Below are positions 34,671-44,043 of a stretch of 64,000 nucleotides of DNA, in pieces. The notes under the pieces were generated by a model. That model did no database searches, was not told the origin of the DNA, and was given only the letters and a program-made list of their open reading frames with translations. The DNA lies in NCBI GenBank assembly GCA_030410095.1, contig JAUFRC010000001.1, positions 3,413,501 to 3,477,500 of the forward strand, in the 5' to 3' direction. Origin of the DNA: Paracoccus cavernae. Its GTDB lineage: Bacteria; Pseudomonadota; Alphaproteobacteria; Rhodobacterales; Rhodobacteraceae. Position numbers and translations under genes: made by a program. Every line of letters starts with the position of its first letter. Position 1 is the stretch's first letter.

Positions 34671-36428
34671 TCAGCCGCGCCCGAGGATCTTGCCCATCAC
34701 CCCCGAAAGCGCCGCCGTGGCATCACCCACCATCCCCGCCGAGCGCCATGCGATATGGTGGTCGGGGCGCACGAGAATGCAGCCCTCTTCGGCAATCTCG
34801 CTGATGCGGAACCAATCGGCGTAAATATCCATCGCATCCGAGCCGTCCGGCCCGATGCTCAGCCCCTCAAGCGCGATGCCGTAATGCTGCGCGACGGTGC
34901 GGGCGGCCTCGATCCACGCCTCTCCGCCGATGCCGGTCAGCAGGGTGAAGCGGCCGTGACCGCATAGATCCAGCGTCGATTTGCGCGCGCCCCGATGCTC
35001 GAGCCAGACATGCGGCAGACGCGCGCCGGGCCATGTCGTAGCCTGATAGTAAAGCTCGGGGTCGCGCAGATAGGCGGGCTCGGGCGTGCCGTCGGGCACG
35101 ACGGCCGTGCTGTCGCGGTAGCGCTGCCCCATCTCGACGCCATGGGTGTTGAATTCGTAATTCTTCTTCTGGATCGCCTCGTTGATGCGCTTGCGCCGCG
35201 CCGCGCCTTCGGGAGTCGCCTCCTTGCGCGCCGCGATCCGGCGGTTGGCCTCCTCGGGATCGGGCGAGGACAACAGCCCGATCGCCTCGAAAATCGGCGG
35301 GTAATCGGCGATGCTGTTGTTGGCGCGGGTCACGATCTGCTTGCCGACCGGCTGACGCTCGGCCGAATAGCTGTCGAGCAGCGCGGGCGCGGCCTGACCC
35401 TTGATGACGGCGGCCAGCTTCCAGCCCAGATTGAACGCATCCTGCACCGAGGTATTCGAGCCGAGCCCGTTGAGCGGCGGATGGCGATGGACCGCATCGC
35501 CCATGCAGAAAACCCGCCCCGCCGAATAGCGCCCCGCATACATGTTGTTGACGGTCCAGACGGCGGTCGATTTCACCTCGAGCGGGATTTCGGTGTCGCC
35601 GATCATCTGGCGCAGGGCGATTTCGGCCTCGGCTTTGGTGATATTGGTTTCGGCCTTTTCCATGTCGACGCCCCAGATCGCCTGCCAAACCGTCCATGGC
35701 CGGACCATGCGGATCACGCCTGCGCCGATGCCGCCGATGTTCGAGCCGGGCTGAAGCACCCAGTAGAGGACGCTCGGGCGGTGGAGGACATAGCGCGACA
35801 GATCTGCCTCGAAGATGACATTGGTCGATGCCGACAGTCCTGTCTTGCCCTCCATCGGCAGTTTGACGGCCTCGGCCACGACCGAGCGCGCGCCATCCGC
35901 GCCGACCAGATATTTCGCCCGCACGGTGAAGGTGGTGTCGTTCAGCCGGTCGCGGATCGTGGCGGTGACGCCGTCGTCGTCCTGCTCCAGCCCGACGAAT
36001 TCGGCATTCATGCGGATCTTGCTACCGCGTTTGGCCGCCGCTTTGTACAGGATCGGCTCGAGATAGGTCTGGGGAATGTCGCACATCTCGGTCGGGCTCG
36101 CGAGCGTTTAATCGGCCTTGCGCGCCGGATGGTTGCCCCAGGACAAAAGCCGCCCGAACTCCTCGCCGGCGAGCGAATGGCAAAAGACGTTGTTGGCCAT
36201 GAGATCCTGATGCGAGGAGACCGAGACGGCTTCCTCCTCGAGGCCGAGATCGCGCAGGACCTCCATCGTGCGCTGGTTGGTGATATGGGCGCGCGGCGTA
36301 TCGGCCAGCCAGCCGAAGCGCGACACCACCATGTTCGCGATGCCGTAGGTACCCAGCAGCGCCGCACAGGTCGAGCCGGCGGGGCCGCTGCCGACAATCA
36401 GCACATCGGTCGTGTAATCTGCGGACAT
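34671..36428 (-). CDS. FAD-dependent aromatic hydroxylase, PheA/TfdB type (frameshifted)
   Basis: ATG 36428 after GGAGGAGCTC. FAD site DVLIVGSGPAGSTCAALLG, then PRAHITNQRTMEVLRDLGLE with the substrate-domain start. A break near 36115 leads to the long second part: EMCDIPQTYLEPILYKAAAK, YLVGADGARSVVAEAV (the DG motif), RVFCMGDAVHRHPPLNGLGS (FAD ribityl-binding GD motif), and a thioredoxin-like C-terminal domain (DLCGHGRFTLLTGIGGEAW). About 585 residues, close to 2,4-dichlorophenol 6-monooxygenase and phenol hydroxylase. It inserts an ortho hydroxyl group to make a catechol for the dioxygenase. Substrate is inferred as a substituted phenol. Confidence 0.8.
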
Positions 36429-36503
36429 CGGTGAGCTCCTCCTTCGCCGGGCGTCCATACGGTCGGGCCGCATGGAATCAGGTTGGCGGGAAAGGCGGGG
36501 ATG

Positions 36504-36521
36504 TGTCAATTAAAATATATT
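36504..36521 (-). promoter_or_regulatory. Promoter element with AT-rich palindrome before the TfdB-like gene
   Basis: AATATATT (36514-36521), four bases, TTGACA (36504-36509) on the minus strand, matching the element at 33835-33853. Confidence 0.5.
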
Positions 36522-36613
36522 ATTTATGTGATAATATCTTTCGACTCGGGCGCGAACCAAGGTCAAGTCCCCGGCAGGGGTGAGGCGGCAACGGCTCCAG
36601 TGACGAAAGAGGC

Positions 36614-37113
36614 ATGACGATCACGGAAGACGGCGGCTATCCGGTGGTCCCGATGACATCCGAACAACGCAAGGCGGTCGCCTCGGAATATCCGTTGCGC
36701 CGTGATCGCGGCGGCGATTTCCTTGCGCTCCTCGACGATCATGCTCGGGCCTGTTTCCCGAGATGGGGAATCGGGCGGGGCGGGCGGACTATATGCGCCT
36801 CCTTGATGCCGACACCGGCATTTTTGCGCAGATCAGCCATGACGACGCCTATGTCAACGCGAGCACCTAGGGCGATAACATGGTTCTGGAGCGCACGAGC
36901 GACGGTAGAAAAACAAGCGGCAGCGAATGGCGTGCGGGCGTTACCCATGCGGGCTATTGGTGCGATTTCATCGAGATCAGGGGTTTCAAAATCCACCGTC
37001 TGTTCATTTATCGCGAACCCGATTGCGGCGGCGAGGATAGCACGCGCGTTACGCTTGGCCGAACGGGGCTTGACGGGGAGCTTTGGCCTGCGAGCAAAAC
37101 TGCGCCAGGGTAG
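36614..37113 (+). pseudogene. SnoaL/NTF2-like protein, probably inactive (frameshifts and a stop)
   Basis: ATG 36614 reads MTITEDGGYPVVPMTSEQRK and RRDRGGDFLALLDDHARACF; then one shift near 36767 gives EMGNRAGRADYMRLLDADTG and AQISHDDAYVNAST, a TAG (36868-36870) interrupts the frame, and from 36880 VLERTSDGRKTSGSEWRAGV plus FIEIRGFKIHRLFIYREPDC and GGEDSTR follow. The last part is the typical C-terminal strand pair of NTF2-like proteins. The TAG is not a simple base-drop error, so this copy may be truly inactive. It is divergent to the hydroxylase gene. Confidence 0.55.
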
Positions 37114-37971
37114 GAAGGGCCGACTTCAGGGCAAGCGGAGCTTTGGCGTGTCGATTGGGTGATCAGCGCCGCGCGGTGGCGTTTTTGCCCTGAACGCGCG
37201 GCTTGTACCCGCGACATACGGTCTGCGCTGAAGAACACGGGCGGCAACAAACTCCACCGCGAAAATCAATCATGCCCCCGTCGCAGGGAGGGGCATGATT
37301 GGTGGTGGTAACGCTTTCAACTGCCAAGTGACCGGCAAAGCATGGTTTGCTCGGTCACCTAACACAGCACCCATTAAGAACATGTTTCGTACTGGTTACG
37401 GGAAATAACGCGCGAGTTGTCTCCCCGGTTTCCTGTCTAAATCGATAGGTTGATTGCTGTTAATAATGGTCTGTAAGGCGTTAAAAACGAATAAAAAATT
37501 GCCAATGTCAGGTGAATTTCTTTCATAGTGCGATTATCGCGCTGCCTTTGCGCAGCTCGTTTTGCCAGACGCCGGCCCATGACCCGACGCCCGCCCTGTT
37601 GCTGGGGCGACTTGTCTGCCAACTGTTCACGCTCTGCGGGGTGCCGCGCCGCAGAGCGATCTTCTGCTTTGAACGGCGCATTGCGCTGCTCGGCCCTCGA
37701 TCATCACGAAGGCTGCAGTCCAAGGGAGCCTTTGGCCTGATACCTCAGATCAGCGACAGCCCCGACGCACCAAAGTGCTTCGGAGTTTCTGCCGTGTTCG
37801 GGCCCTTTCGGATTGGCAGGGCAGGTTACATCCGGCCCTTCCCTGAAAAGGCGCTTGGCGCCAATTTGCGCAGTTCACGCATTGCATGGCGGATCTGCTG
37901 TGCCGTGCGAAATATCAGACCGAACCACGGAGCTTGTACCCACAGCTCCAAGTTCCGGCCCTTCGGGCGCA
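37114..37971. other. Long stretch without a supported gene
   Basis: No convincing frame on either strand; the open frames lack ribosome sites and family features. Two perfect or near-perfect inverted repeats lie at 37268-37300 and 37329-37357. AT-rich DNA around 37440-37510 (TTAATAATGG, AACGAATAAAAAATTGCC) could be a promoter or the trace of a lost element. Confidence 0.4.
37268..37300. repeat. 11-bp perfect inverted repeat
   Basis: AATCATGCCCC (37268-37278) pairs with GGGGCATGATT (37290-37300). No T-run. A second hairpin, TGACCGGCAAA (37329-37339) with TTTGC-T-CGGTCA (37346-37357), starts 29 bases later. Confidence 0.65.
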
Positions 37972-38292
37972 TTATTCTATGGTCACGCTTGCGATGGAGC
38001 AGACATCGACATTCGGGAGAACTCCTTCGGAGCCGTCGGCATAGACCGCCTTGAAGTCGAAGGCGCAAGAGCCGGTGCCGTCATCGAAGTTCACGTCGAT
38101 TTCCTCGTCGATGCCAAGCGTGCCGTCGCCCAAGAGGTCTTCTTCCCAGTCATTTGTGCCGGTATTCGAGCCGAAAAGGGCCTCGATCGCCTGTCCCGAG
38201 AGGTTCTGGAAGGTGACGACGCGGTTCTCGGCCATGGCCTGACCGGCTCCAAAGGTGAGGATCAGGGCGAGGGCGGGGAACAGATGTTTCAA
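37972..38292 (-). CDS. Small exported protein of unknown function
   Basis: TTG 38292 directly follows GGAGATCTCC. The 106-residue product has a signal peptide (LFPALALILTFGAGQAMA) and a compact acidic body (NRVVTFQNLSGQAIEALFGS, DWEEDLLGDGTLGIDEEIDV, NFDDGTGSCAFDFKAVYADG) with two cysteines likely to form a disulfide (GSCAFDF and NVDVCSI). Homologous exported proteins occur in Rhodobacteraceae without known function. A 9-bp hairpin lies immediately upstream of the ribosome site. Confidence 0.7.
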   Translation of the reverse strand: MKHLFPALALILTFGAGQAMAENRVVTFQNLSGQAIEALFGSNTGTNDWEEDLLGDGTLGIDEEIDVNFDDGTGSCAFDFKAVYADGSEGVLPNVDVCSIASVTIE

Positions 38293-38302
38293 AGGAGATC
38301 TC

Positions 38303-38338
38303 CTGCTATGGGGGCCTGCGGTGCGACCTCCATAGCAG
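38303..38338 (-). promoter_or_regulatory. Leader hairpin beside the ribosome site
   Basis: CTGCTATGG (38303-38311) pairs with CCATAGCAG (38330-38338). The hairpin ends about one base before GGAGATCTCC, itself a palindrome that contains the Shine-Dalgarno sequence of the gene at 38292. It might also be the trailer of the GlxA-type gene. Confidence 0.5.
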
Positions 38339-38375
38339 CAAGATCTTAACACGAGGTTAGCCGGTCTGGCCCTGC

Positions 38376-39368
38376 TCACCCTTCTGTGGTCATTCCCTGC
38401 TCGCTTTGACGCCATTGGTCGGGGGTGACGCCCGTCGCCTCGCGGAAGACACGGATGAGATGCGAGGCATCGCAAAAACCGGTTTCCTCGGCAATTCGGG
38501 TGATCGTATGGCTGCTTTGGCGCAGCAAAAGCCGCGCCTGCGCCAGCCGGATGCGGATCGAGGCATCGGCAGGCGGTACGCCGAGATCAGCGCTGAAATG
38601 CCGCTCCAGTTTGCGCCGTCCGACGCCGAGATCGCGGGCAATTCGCGCAATGGACAGCGGCGCATGGAGGTTTTGCTGCATTGCGAGCAGCGCACGGCGC
38701 ACCAAAGGATCGCGCGCCGTCAGCTCCAGCGGCAGGCCCGGCTGCGGACGGTCGCCGGTCAAAGCCTCGTCGATCATCAGGATCGACAGCGCTTTGCGTG
38801 CCGCCGCGCGACCGATATGGCGATCGACGAGAAAGGCCGCGAGATGGGCCGCGCTGACCCCGCCCGAGCAAGACAGCCGGTCGCGGTCGACGACGAAAAT
38901 CTGGTCGGAGACCGGACGCATTTTCTCGAATTCCGACAGAAAATCCTCGTGGTGAAACCAGCTCACACAGCTGCGGTAGCCGTCCATCAGGCCGCAGCGG
39001 GCCAAAGCGAAAACCCCCGTGCAAATGCCCGCCAGCGACACACGGGCCTCGGCCGCGCGTTTGAGAAAGGCGGCGGCCTCGGGGCTGAGCGTCGTCGCGG
39101 GATCGATGAGCCCGCCCACGGTCACGATATAGTCGAAGCGCGAGGGATCGCCCAAGGGCTCCTCGGGCTGGATCTTGATGCCGCAGGACGATTGGATCGG
39201 CGTCATGTCGCGCGACAGAACCGTCCAGCGGCAACGGATCGGTCGCGAGCCGTCGCCATCATCGGCGGCCAAACGCAGTACGTCGACGAAAGTCGCGAAG
39301 GCCGAAAGGGTAAAGCGCGGTGCCAGCAGGAAGCCGATACGCAGGCGCGGGGTGGTCGCTAGGTTCAT
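38376..39368 (-). CDS. GlxA/FtrA-type AraC-family regulator with DJ-1/PfpI-like domain
   Basis: Intact 330-residue protein from ATG 39368. Residues 10-180 form a DJ-1/PfpI-like domain (RIGFLLAPRFTLSAFATFVD, IVTVGGLIDPATTLSPEAAA, AGICTGVFALARCGLMDGYR with Cys in the nucleophile-elbow position). Residues 215-325 hold the AraC helix-turn-helix pair (PLSIARIARDLGVGRRKLER, HTITRIAEETGFCDASHLIR). Regulators of this type often control arginine, carnitine or betaine catabolism. It lies next to polyamine genes on the same strand, with a strong terminator between them, so control of those genes is possible but unproven. Confidence 0.85.
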   Translation of the reverse strand: MNLATTPRLRIGFLLAPRFTLSAFATFVDVLRLAADDGDGSRPIRCRWTVLSRDMTPIQSSCGIKIQPEEPLGDPSRFDYIVTVGGLIDPATTLSPEAAAFLKRAAEARVSLAGICTGVFALARCGLMDGYRSCVSWFHHEDFLSEFEKMRPVSDQIFVVDRDRLSCSGGVSAAHLAAFLVDRHIGRAAARKALSILMIDEALTGDRPQPGLPLELTARDPLVRRALLAMQQNLHAPLSIARIARDLGVGRRKLERHFSADLGVPPADASIRIRLAQARLLLRQSSHTITRIAEETGFCDASHLIRVFREATGVTPDQWRQSEQGMTTEG

Positions 39369-39472
39369 GACGCGATTCTCTGGTCGAGGGTGACGCAATC
39401 ATGCCATGACTTTCGCCCTGTTCCAGAACTTTGCGCATCGTCACCGCTGCGGCGCGACTAAGGTGGCAGGGC

Positions 39473-39506
39473 AAAAAAACCGGACACCCGAGTGGGCGTC
39501 CGGTTT
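39473..39506 (-). terminator. Rho-independent terminator of the polyamine genes
   Basis: On the minus strand CCGGACGCCC pairs with GGGTGTCCGG (39480-39503), followed by a run of seven T (39473-39479). It ends the unit 24 bases after its last stop codon. Confidence 0.85.
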
Positions 39507-39529
39507 GGTCTTTGTAAAGGCGCGGGGCC

Positions 39530-40753
39530 TCAGATCGGGTGGTCGCCGGTTGCGTCGATGACGCGGGTCGGCAGGCCCAGCTCGCCCAGAAGCTCGAGGA
39601 AGGGCCGCGCGGGCAGCTCTTCGACATTGGCCATTTTCTTGACGTCCCACGTCCCGCGCGCGACCAAAATCGCCGCCGCAACCGGAGGAACGCCGGCCGT
39701 ATAGCTGATCCCCTGACTTCCGACTTCCTCGAAAGCCTCTTTGTGGTCGGCGACGTTATAGATGAAGACCTCGCCGGGCTTGCCGTCCTTGGTCCCTTTC
39801 ACGACATCGCCGATGCAGGTCTTGCCGGTGTAATCGGGCGCAAGGCTTGCCGGATCGGGCAGCACCGCCTTGACGACTTTCAGCGGTACGACCTCGAGGC
39901 CCTCGGCGGTTTTGACCGGCTGCTCGGACAAAAGCCCGAGGCTTTGCAGCACCGTGAAGACGTTGATGTAATGCGCGCCAAAACCCATCCAGAAGCGCAC
40001 ATCGGCTTGCGGATAGCGCGCCGAAAGGCTGTGAACCTCGTCATGGCCCGAGAGATAGGCGGTCTGTTTGCCGACGACCGGCAGATCCCATTCGCGGCCG
40101 ACCTCGAACATCTTGTTCTCTTGCCAGGCGCCTTTCTGCCACGAATAGACCGTGCCGGTGAATTCGCGGAAGTTGATCTCGGGGTCGAAGTTGGTCGCGA
40201 AATAGCGGCCATGCGAGCCTGCGTTGATATCGACGATATCGATCGATCTGACGGTATCGAAATACTCGTCCTCGGCCAGACGCGCATAGGCGTTCACTAC
40301 GCCCGGATCGAAACCCGCGCCCAGAATGGCGGTGACGCCGGCCTTTTCGGCGGCCTCGCGACGCTTCCATTCATAGTTGCCGTACCACGGCGGGGTCTCG
40401 CAAACCTTGGCGGGATCCTCGTGGATGGCCGTGTCGATATAGGCCGCACCGGTTTCGATACAGCCCTCCAGAACGGTCATGTTCACGAAGGCGGAGCCCA
40501 CGTTGATGACGATATCGATGCCCAGCTTGCGGATGAGCGCGGCCACGGCGGCCGTATCCATCGCGTCGAGCGGATGAGACGTAAATTCGGCCTGATGGCC
40601 CTTGGCCCGAAGGCTGGCGATAATATCATCCGCCTTGGACTGGGTCCGGCTGGCGATATGCAAAGCGCCAAACTCGGACGCGTTTTGAGCGATCTTATGC
40701 GCTGTCACCTGTGCGATGCCGCCGGCGCCGATGATGAGAACGTTTTTGGCCAA
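39530..40753 (-). CDS. Carboxynorspermidine synthase (saccharopine dehydrogenase family)
   Basis: Intact 407-residue enzyme. TTG 40753 is supported by AAAGGAGA ten bases upstream. NAD(P) site NVLIIGAGGIAQVTAHKIAQ, then ASRTQSKADDIIASLRAKGH, VINVGSAFVNMTVLEGCIET and GFDPGVVNAYARLAEDEYFD with the family substrate segment, and NVFTVLQSLGLLSEQPVKTA. It condenses aspartate semialdehyde with a diamine to carboxy(nor)spermidine or carboxyspermidine. The decarboxylase gene lies 21 bases upstream on the same strand, completing the aspartate-semialdehyde route to spermidine-type polyamines, common where S-adenosylmethionine decarboxylase is missing. Confidence 0.9.
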   Translation of the reverse strand: MAKNVLIIGAGGIAQVTAHKIAQNASEFGALHIASRTQSKADDIIASLRAKGHQAEFTSHPLDAMDTAAVAALIRKLGIDIVINVGSAFVNMTVLEGCIETGAAYIDTAIHEDPAKVCETPPWYGNYEWKRREAAEKAGVTAILGAGFDPGVVNAYARLAEDEYFDTVRSIDIVDINAGSHGRYFATNFDPEINFREFTGTVYSWQKGAWQENKMFEVGREWDLPVVGKQTAYLSGHDEVHSLSARYPQADVRFWMGFGAHYINVFTVLQSLGLLSEQPVKTAEGLEVVPLKVVKAVLPDPASLAPDYTGKTCIGDVVKGTKDGKPGEVFIYNVADHKEAFEEVGSQGISYTAGVPPVAAAILVARGTWDVKKMANVEELPARPFLELLGELGLPTRVIDATGDHPI

Positions 40754-40774
40754 TTCAGTCTCCTTTCAAGCAGC

Positions 40775-41875
40775 TCAGGACAGGCTGCTCTTGTAGTCGT
40801 CGTAAGAAAAATCACGGACGAGACGGATGGTTCCGTCTTCCTCCTTGATCGCGATGGACGGCATTGCCACGCCGTTGAACCAGTTTTTCTTGACCATCGT
40901 GTAACCGGCCGCATCCTTGATGCTGATGCGGTCGCCGATGGAAAGCGGGCTGGTAAAGCTGGCATCACCGAAAATATCACCGGCAAGGCAGGTTTTGCCA
41001 GCGATCTGATAGGGGTGATCCCCTTCCTGCGGCAGTTTCGCGGTCTCGCGATAGATCAGCAGGTCCAGCATATGGGCCTCGATCGAGCTGTCGACGATGG
41101 CGACATCCTTGCCGTTGTTGATGATATCGAGAACCGAGACCTCGAGCGTGGTCGAACCGGTGATGCTCGCCTCGCCCGGTTCCAGAAAGACCTGCACCCC
41201 GAAACGGTTCTGGAAGGCCCGCAAACGCGCCGCCAGCTCTTCCAGCGGGTAATCTTCGCCGGTGAAATGGATGCCGCCGCCAAGGCTGACCCAGTCAAGC
41301 TTTTCGAGGAAGGAGCCGAACTCCGTCTCGATCTGCGTCAGCTGCTGGTCGAAGAGCGCGAAATCGCGATTCTCGCAGTTGTAATGGATCATCACGCCCG
41401 AAATGCGGTCGAGCGCGGCGTTCAGTTTGCCCGGATCCCATTCGCCCAGACGCGAGAAGGGGCGGGCGGGATCGGCGAGATCGAAACCGCTGGTCGAGAA
41501 GCGCGGGTTCAGGCGCAGACCGGTCGCGATTCCCGCGGCTTTCCCGCCGAAACGGTCAAGCTGACCCAGCGAGTTGAAGATGATCTTGTCGGCGTAAGAC
41601 ACCGCCTCGTCGATCTCGTGATCGGCCCAACCCACGGAATAGGCATGGGTTTCCTTGCCGAATTCCTCGCGGCCCAGCCGCAGCTCGTAGAGCGAGGACG
41701 AGGTCGTGCCGTCCATGAAGGGGCGCATGAAATCGAAGGCAGACCAGGTCGCAAAGCATTTCAGCGCCAGCAGGCATTTCGCCCCCGATGCCTCGCGAAG
41801 CTGGGCAATCTTCTCCATGTTCCGGCGCAGAAGCGCCTGGTCAATGAGGTAGTAGGGCGTCTGCAAGGCCGACAT
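40775..41875 (-). CDS. nspC: Carboxynorspermidine decarboxylase
   Basis: Intact 366-residue PLP enzyme from ATG 41875. Fold type III features: PYYLIDQALLRRNMEKIAQL, the PLP-binding Lys in KCLLALKCFATWSAFDFM near residue 42, LRLNPRFSTSGFDLADPARP, LDWVSLGGGIHFTGEDYPLE (glycine loop) and GKTCLAGDIFGDASF with the conserved Cys-x-Ala-GD. It decarboxylates carboxynorspermidine or carboxyspermidine to the triamine. It heads a two-gene unit with the synthase, which ends at a strong terminator. Start chosen because the frame upstream has no family similarity. Confidence 0.9.
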   Translation of the reverse strand: MSALQTPYYLIDQALLRRNMEKIAQLREASGAKCLLALKCFATWSAFDFMRPFMDGTTSSSLYELRLGREEFGKETHAYSVGWADHEIDEAVSYADKIIFNSLGQLDRFGGKAAGIATGLRLNPRFSTSGFDLADPARPFSRLGEWDPGKLNAALDRISGVMIHYNCENRDFALFDQQLTQIETEFGSFLEKLDWVSLGGGIHFTGEDYPLEELAARLRAFQNRFGVQVFLEPGEASITGSTTLEVSVLDIINNGKDVAIVDSSIEAHMLDLLIYRETAKLPQEGDHPYQIAGKTCLAGDIFGDASFTSPLSIGDRISIKDAAGYTMVKKNWFNGVAMPSIAIKEEDGTIRLVRDFSYDDYKSSLS

Positions 41876-42018
41876 CTGGAGAACCCTTTGGAAACTGAAC
41901 GGAAAAGCCGCATATAGGGCCCGCAAAGGGAAATCGCAAGAAACTGCGACAGGGCGATGACGCCCAGTCGCGCCACCGCCCCATCTTTCATGTCGAAATA
42001 TCCGCGTCGGAACGGGTG

Positions 42019-43016
42019 TTACAGGCGCTCGCCCGCAGAATTGAACCAATGGCTGCGCGCGGGATCCGGCTGCAGGTGGATCGCCTGATCGACCGGCAGA
42101 TCATGCTCGCCGCTCAGGCGGACCGAGACCAGACCGGCGGCGGTTTCGGCATAGACCACGGTTTCATGGCCCAGACGCTCGACATGGCTGACCTTGGCGG
42201 GAATGCCGGCATCGGCAATCACGACATGTTCGGGGCGGATGCCCAGTTCGGTCGCGCCTTCGGGGGCATTGCAGGCGATTTTGTCCACCGCGAGAAAGTT
42301 CATCTTGGGCGAGCCGATGAAGCCCGCGACGAAGCGGTTGGCCGGACGGTTGTAAAGATCCATGGGCGCGCCGACCTGTTCGATCCGGCCGGCGTTCAAA
42401 ACGACGATCCGGTCGGCCAAAGTCATCGCCTCGACCTGATCATGGGTGACATAGACCATGGTCGCGCCCAATTCGCGGTGCAGTTTCGCCAGTTCGATCC
42501 GCGTCTGGCCGCGCAAGGCGGCATCGAGGTTCGAGAGCGGCTCGTCGAACAAAAACAGCTTCGGCGTGCGCACGATGGCGCGGCCGATCGCGACGCGCTG
42601 GCGCTGGCCGCCCGACAGCTCGGACGGGCGGCGCTGCAAAAGCGGGCCGAGCGAGAGCATGTCGGCGGCGCGATTGACCGCGGCCTCGATCTCGGCCTTG
42701 GGCATACCCGCCTGTTTCAGCGCCAGTCCCATATTCCCCGCCACCGTCAGATGCGGGTAAAGCGCGTAGCTTTGGAAGACCATCGCGATCTCGCGCTTGG
42801 AGGGTTCGAGATCGTTGACCCGTTTGTCGCCGATCAGGATATCGCCGGAATCGGTACTCTCCAGCCCCGCGATCATGCGCAAAAGCGTGGATTTCCCGCA
42901 GCCCGAGGGGCCGACGAAGACACAAAACTCCCCGGTTCGACCGAGAGGCTCGCGCCATGGATGACCTCGACATTGCCGAAAGTCTTGCGCAGGTTTTTCA
43001 GTTCGAGCGTGTGCAT
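42019..43016 (-). CDS. Sugar ABC transporter ATP-binding protein (MalK/UgpC type; frameshifted)
   Basis: ATG 43016 reads [20 protein letters not shown]; a break near 42933 precedes [18 protein letters not shown] (Walker A). Then [20 protein letters not shown] (Q loop), [20 protein letters not shown] (signature), [16 protein letters not shown] (Walker B and D loop) and [20 protein letters not shown] (switch His). A regulatory C-terminal OB-type domain ([13 protein letters not shown]) follows. About 332 residues, the usual size for sugar importer ATPases. It is the last gene of the minus-strand operon 47045 to 42019. Confidence 0.9.
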
Positions 43017-43017
43017 C

Positions 43018-44043
43018 TTAGTCTTTCAGACGGACGGGCTGGCCCGTGCGGATGGATTGGTCGGCCGCAAGGCAGACCGCGAGCGAGGCGACGGCATCGG
43101 CTCCGTGACGGGTCAGGTCGTGATCCTCGGCAATGACCAGCGCCATAAAGGCGGCCTCGGCATCGCAGAGCGCCTGATGGTCGGGCTCTCCCTGCATCGA
43201 CAGGTCCTGATCGGGCTGGCCGACTTTGTGCAGGCGGATCTTCGCGGTCTGGGTATGGGTGTCGATATCGTCCGAACGCGCGTCGTCGGGCATCCGGATC
43301 GAAACCGCGCCATTGGGGCTGACCACATCCTTCACGAAGAAGGCGGTGTCCGACATCATCGGGCCCCAGCCAGCCTCGTACCAGCCGACCGAGCCGTCCT
43401 CGAAAAGGACCTGGAAGTGGCCGTAGTTATACATGTCGGGGGCGATCTCCTGCGACAGGCGCAACCCCATGCCGCGCACCTCGACGGGGGCGGCATCGGT
43501 GATCTGGCACATCACATCGACGTAATGGACGCCGCAATCGACGATCGGGGACATGGTCTGCATGAGGGCCTTGTGGACCTCCCATGTCGGGCCCGACGAC
43601 TGCTGGTTGAGGTTGAGGCGGAAGACGTAAGGCCCGCCCAGACCGCGCGCCTCGCTAATCAGGCGCTGCCAGCTGGGGTGATGGCGCAGGATATAGCCCA
43701 CGACCAGCTTGCGGCCGGTTTCACGGGAAACCGCGACGACGCGCTCGGCATCCTCGACCGTGGTGGCCAGCGGCTTTTCGACAAAGACATGCGCCCCCGC
43801 CCGCATCGCGGCGATCGCATATTCGGCATGGCTGTCCGAATAGGTCGCGACCACCACGAGATCGGGCTTGGTCTCGGCCAATGCCTGAGCGTAATCGCTG
43901 TAGCGTTTGATTCCCTGCAATTCGGCGGGAAGCGGCACTTCGGAGCGGTTCACGAGGGCCACGATCTCCGCGCCCTCCTGTTTGGCCCATGCAAGCGCAT
44001 GGCTGCGCCCCATATTGCCGAGCCCTGCGACCAGAACCTTCAT
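43018..44043 (-). CDS. Gfo/Idh/MocA family oxidoreductase
   Basis: Intact 341-residue protein from ATG 44043, overlapping the permease stop (ATGA). NAD site VLVAGLGNMGRSHALAWAKQ, then the family motif HVFVEKPLATTVEDAERVVA with the conserved Glu-Lys-Pro, and VDCGVHYVDVMCQIT holding the catalytic-type His of a DxGxH-like segment. These enzymes oxidise or epimerise sugars and inositols. Being inside the sugar ABC operon, it probably acts on the imported sugar; the substrate is not readable from sequence. Confidence 0.85.
   Translation of the reverse strand: MKVLVAGLGNMGRSHALAWAKQEGAEIVALVNRSEVPLPAELQGIKRYSDYAQALAETKPDLVVVATYSDSHAEYAIAAMRAGAHVFVEKPLATTVEDAERVVAVSRETGRKLVVGYILRHHPSWQRLISEARGLGGPYVFRLNLNQQSSGPTWEVHKALMQTMSPIVDCGVHYVDVMCQITDAAPVEVRGMGLRLSQEIAPDMYNYGHFQVLFEDGSVGWYEAGWGPMMSDTAFFVKDVVSPNGAVSIRMPDDARSDDIDTHTQTAKIRLHKVGQPDQDLSMQGEPDHQALCDAEAAFMALVIAEDHDLTRHGADAVASLAVCLAADQSIRTGQPVRLKD

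Noticed and set aside
37512..38054. 180-codon plus-strand frame
   Set aside because: No ribosome site, rare composition for this genome and overlap with the exported-protein gene; taken as non-coding.
39539..41917. 792-codon plus-strand frame
   Set aside because: Antisense to the two polyamine enzymes; long antisense frames are expected at this GC content.
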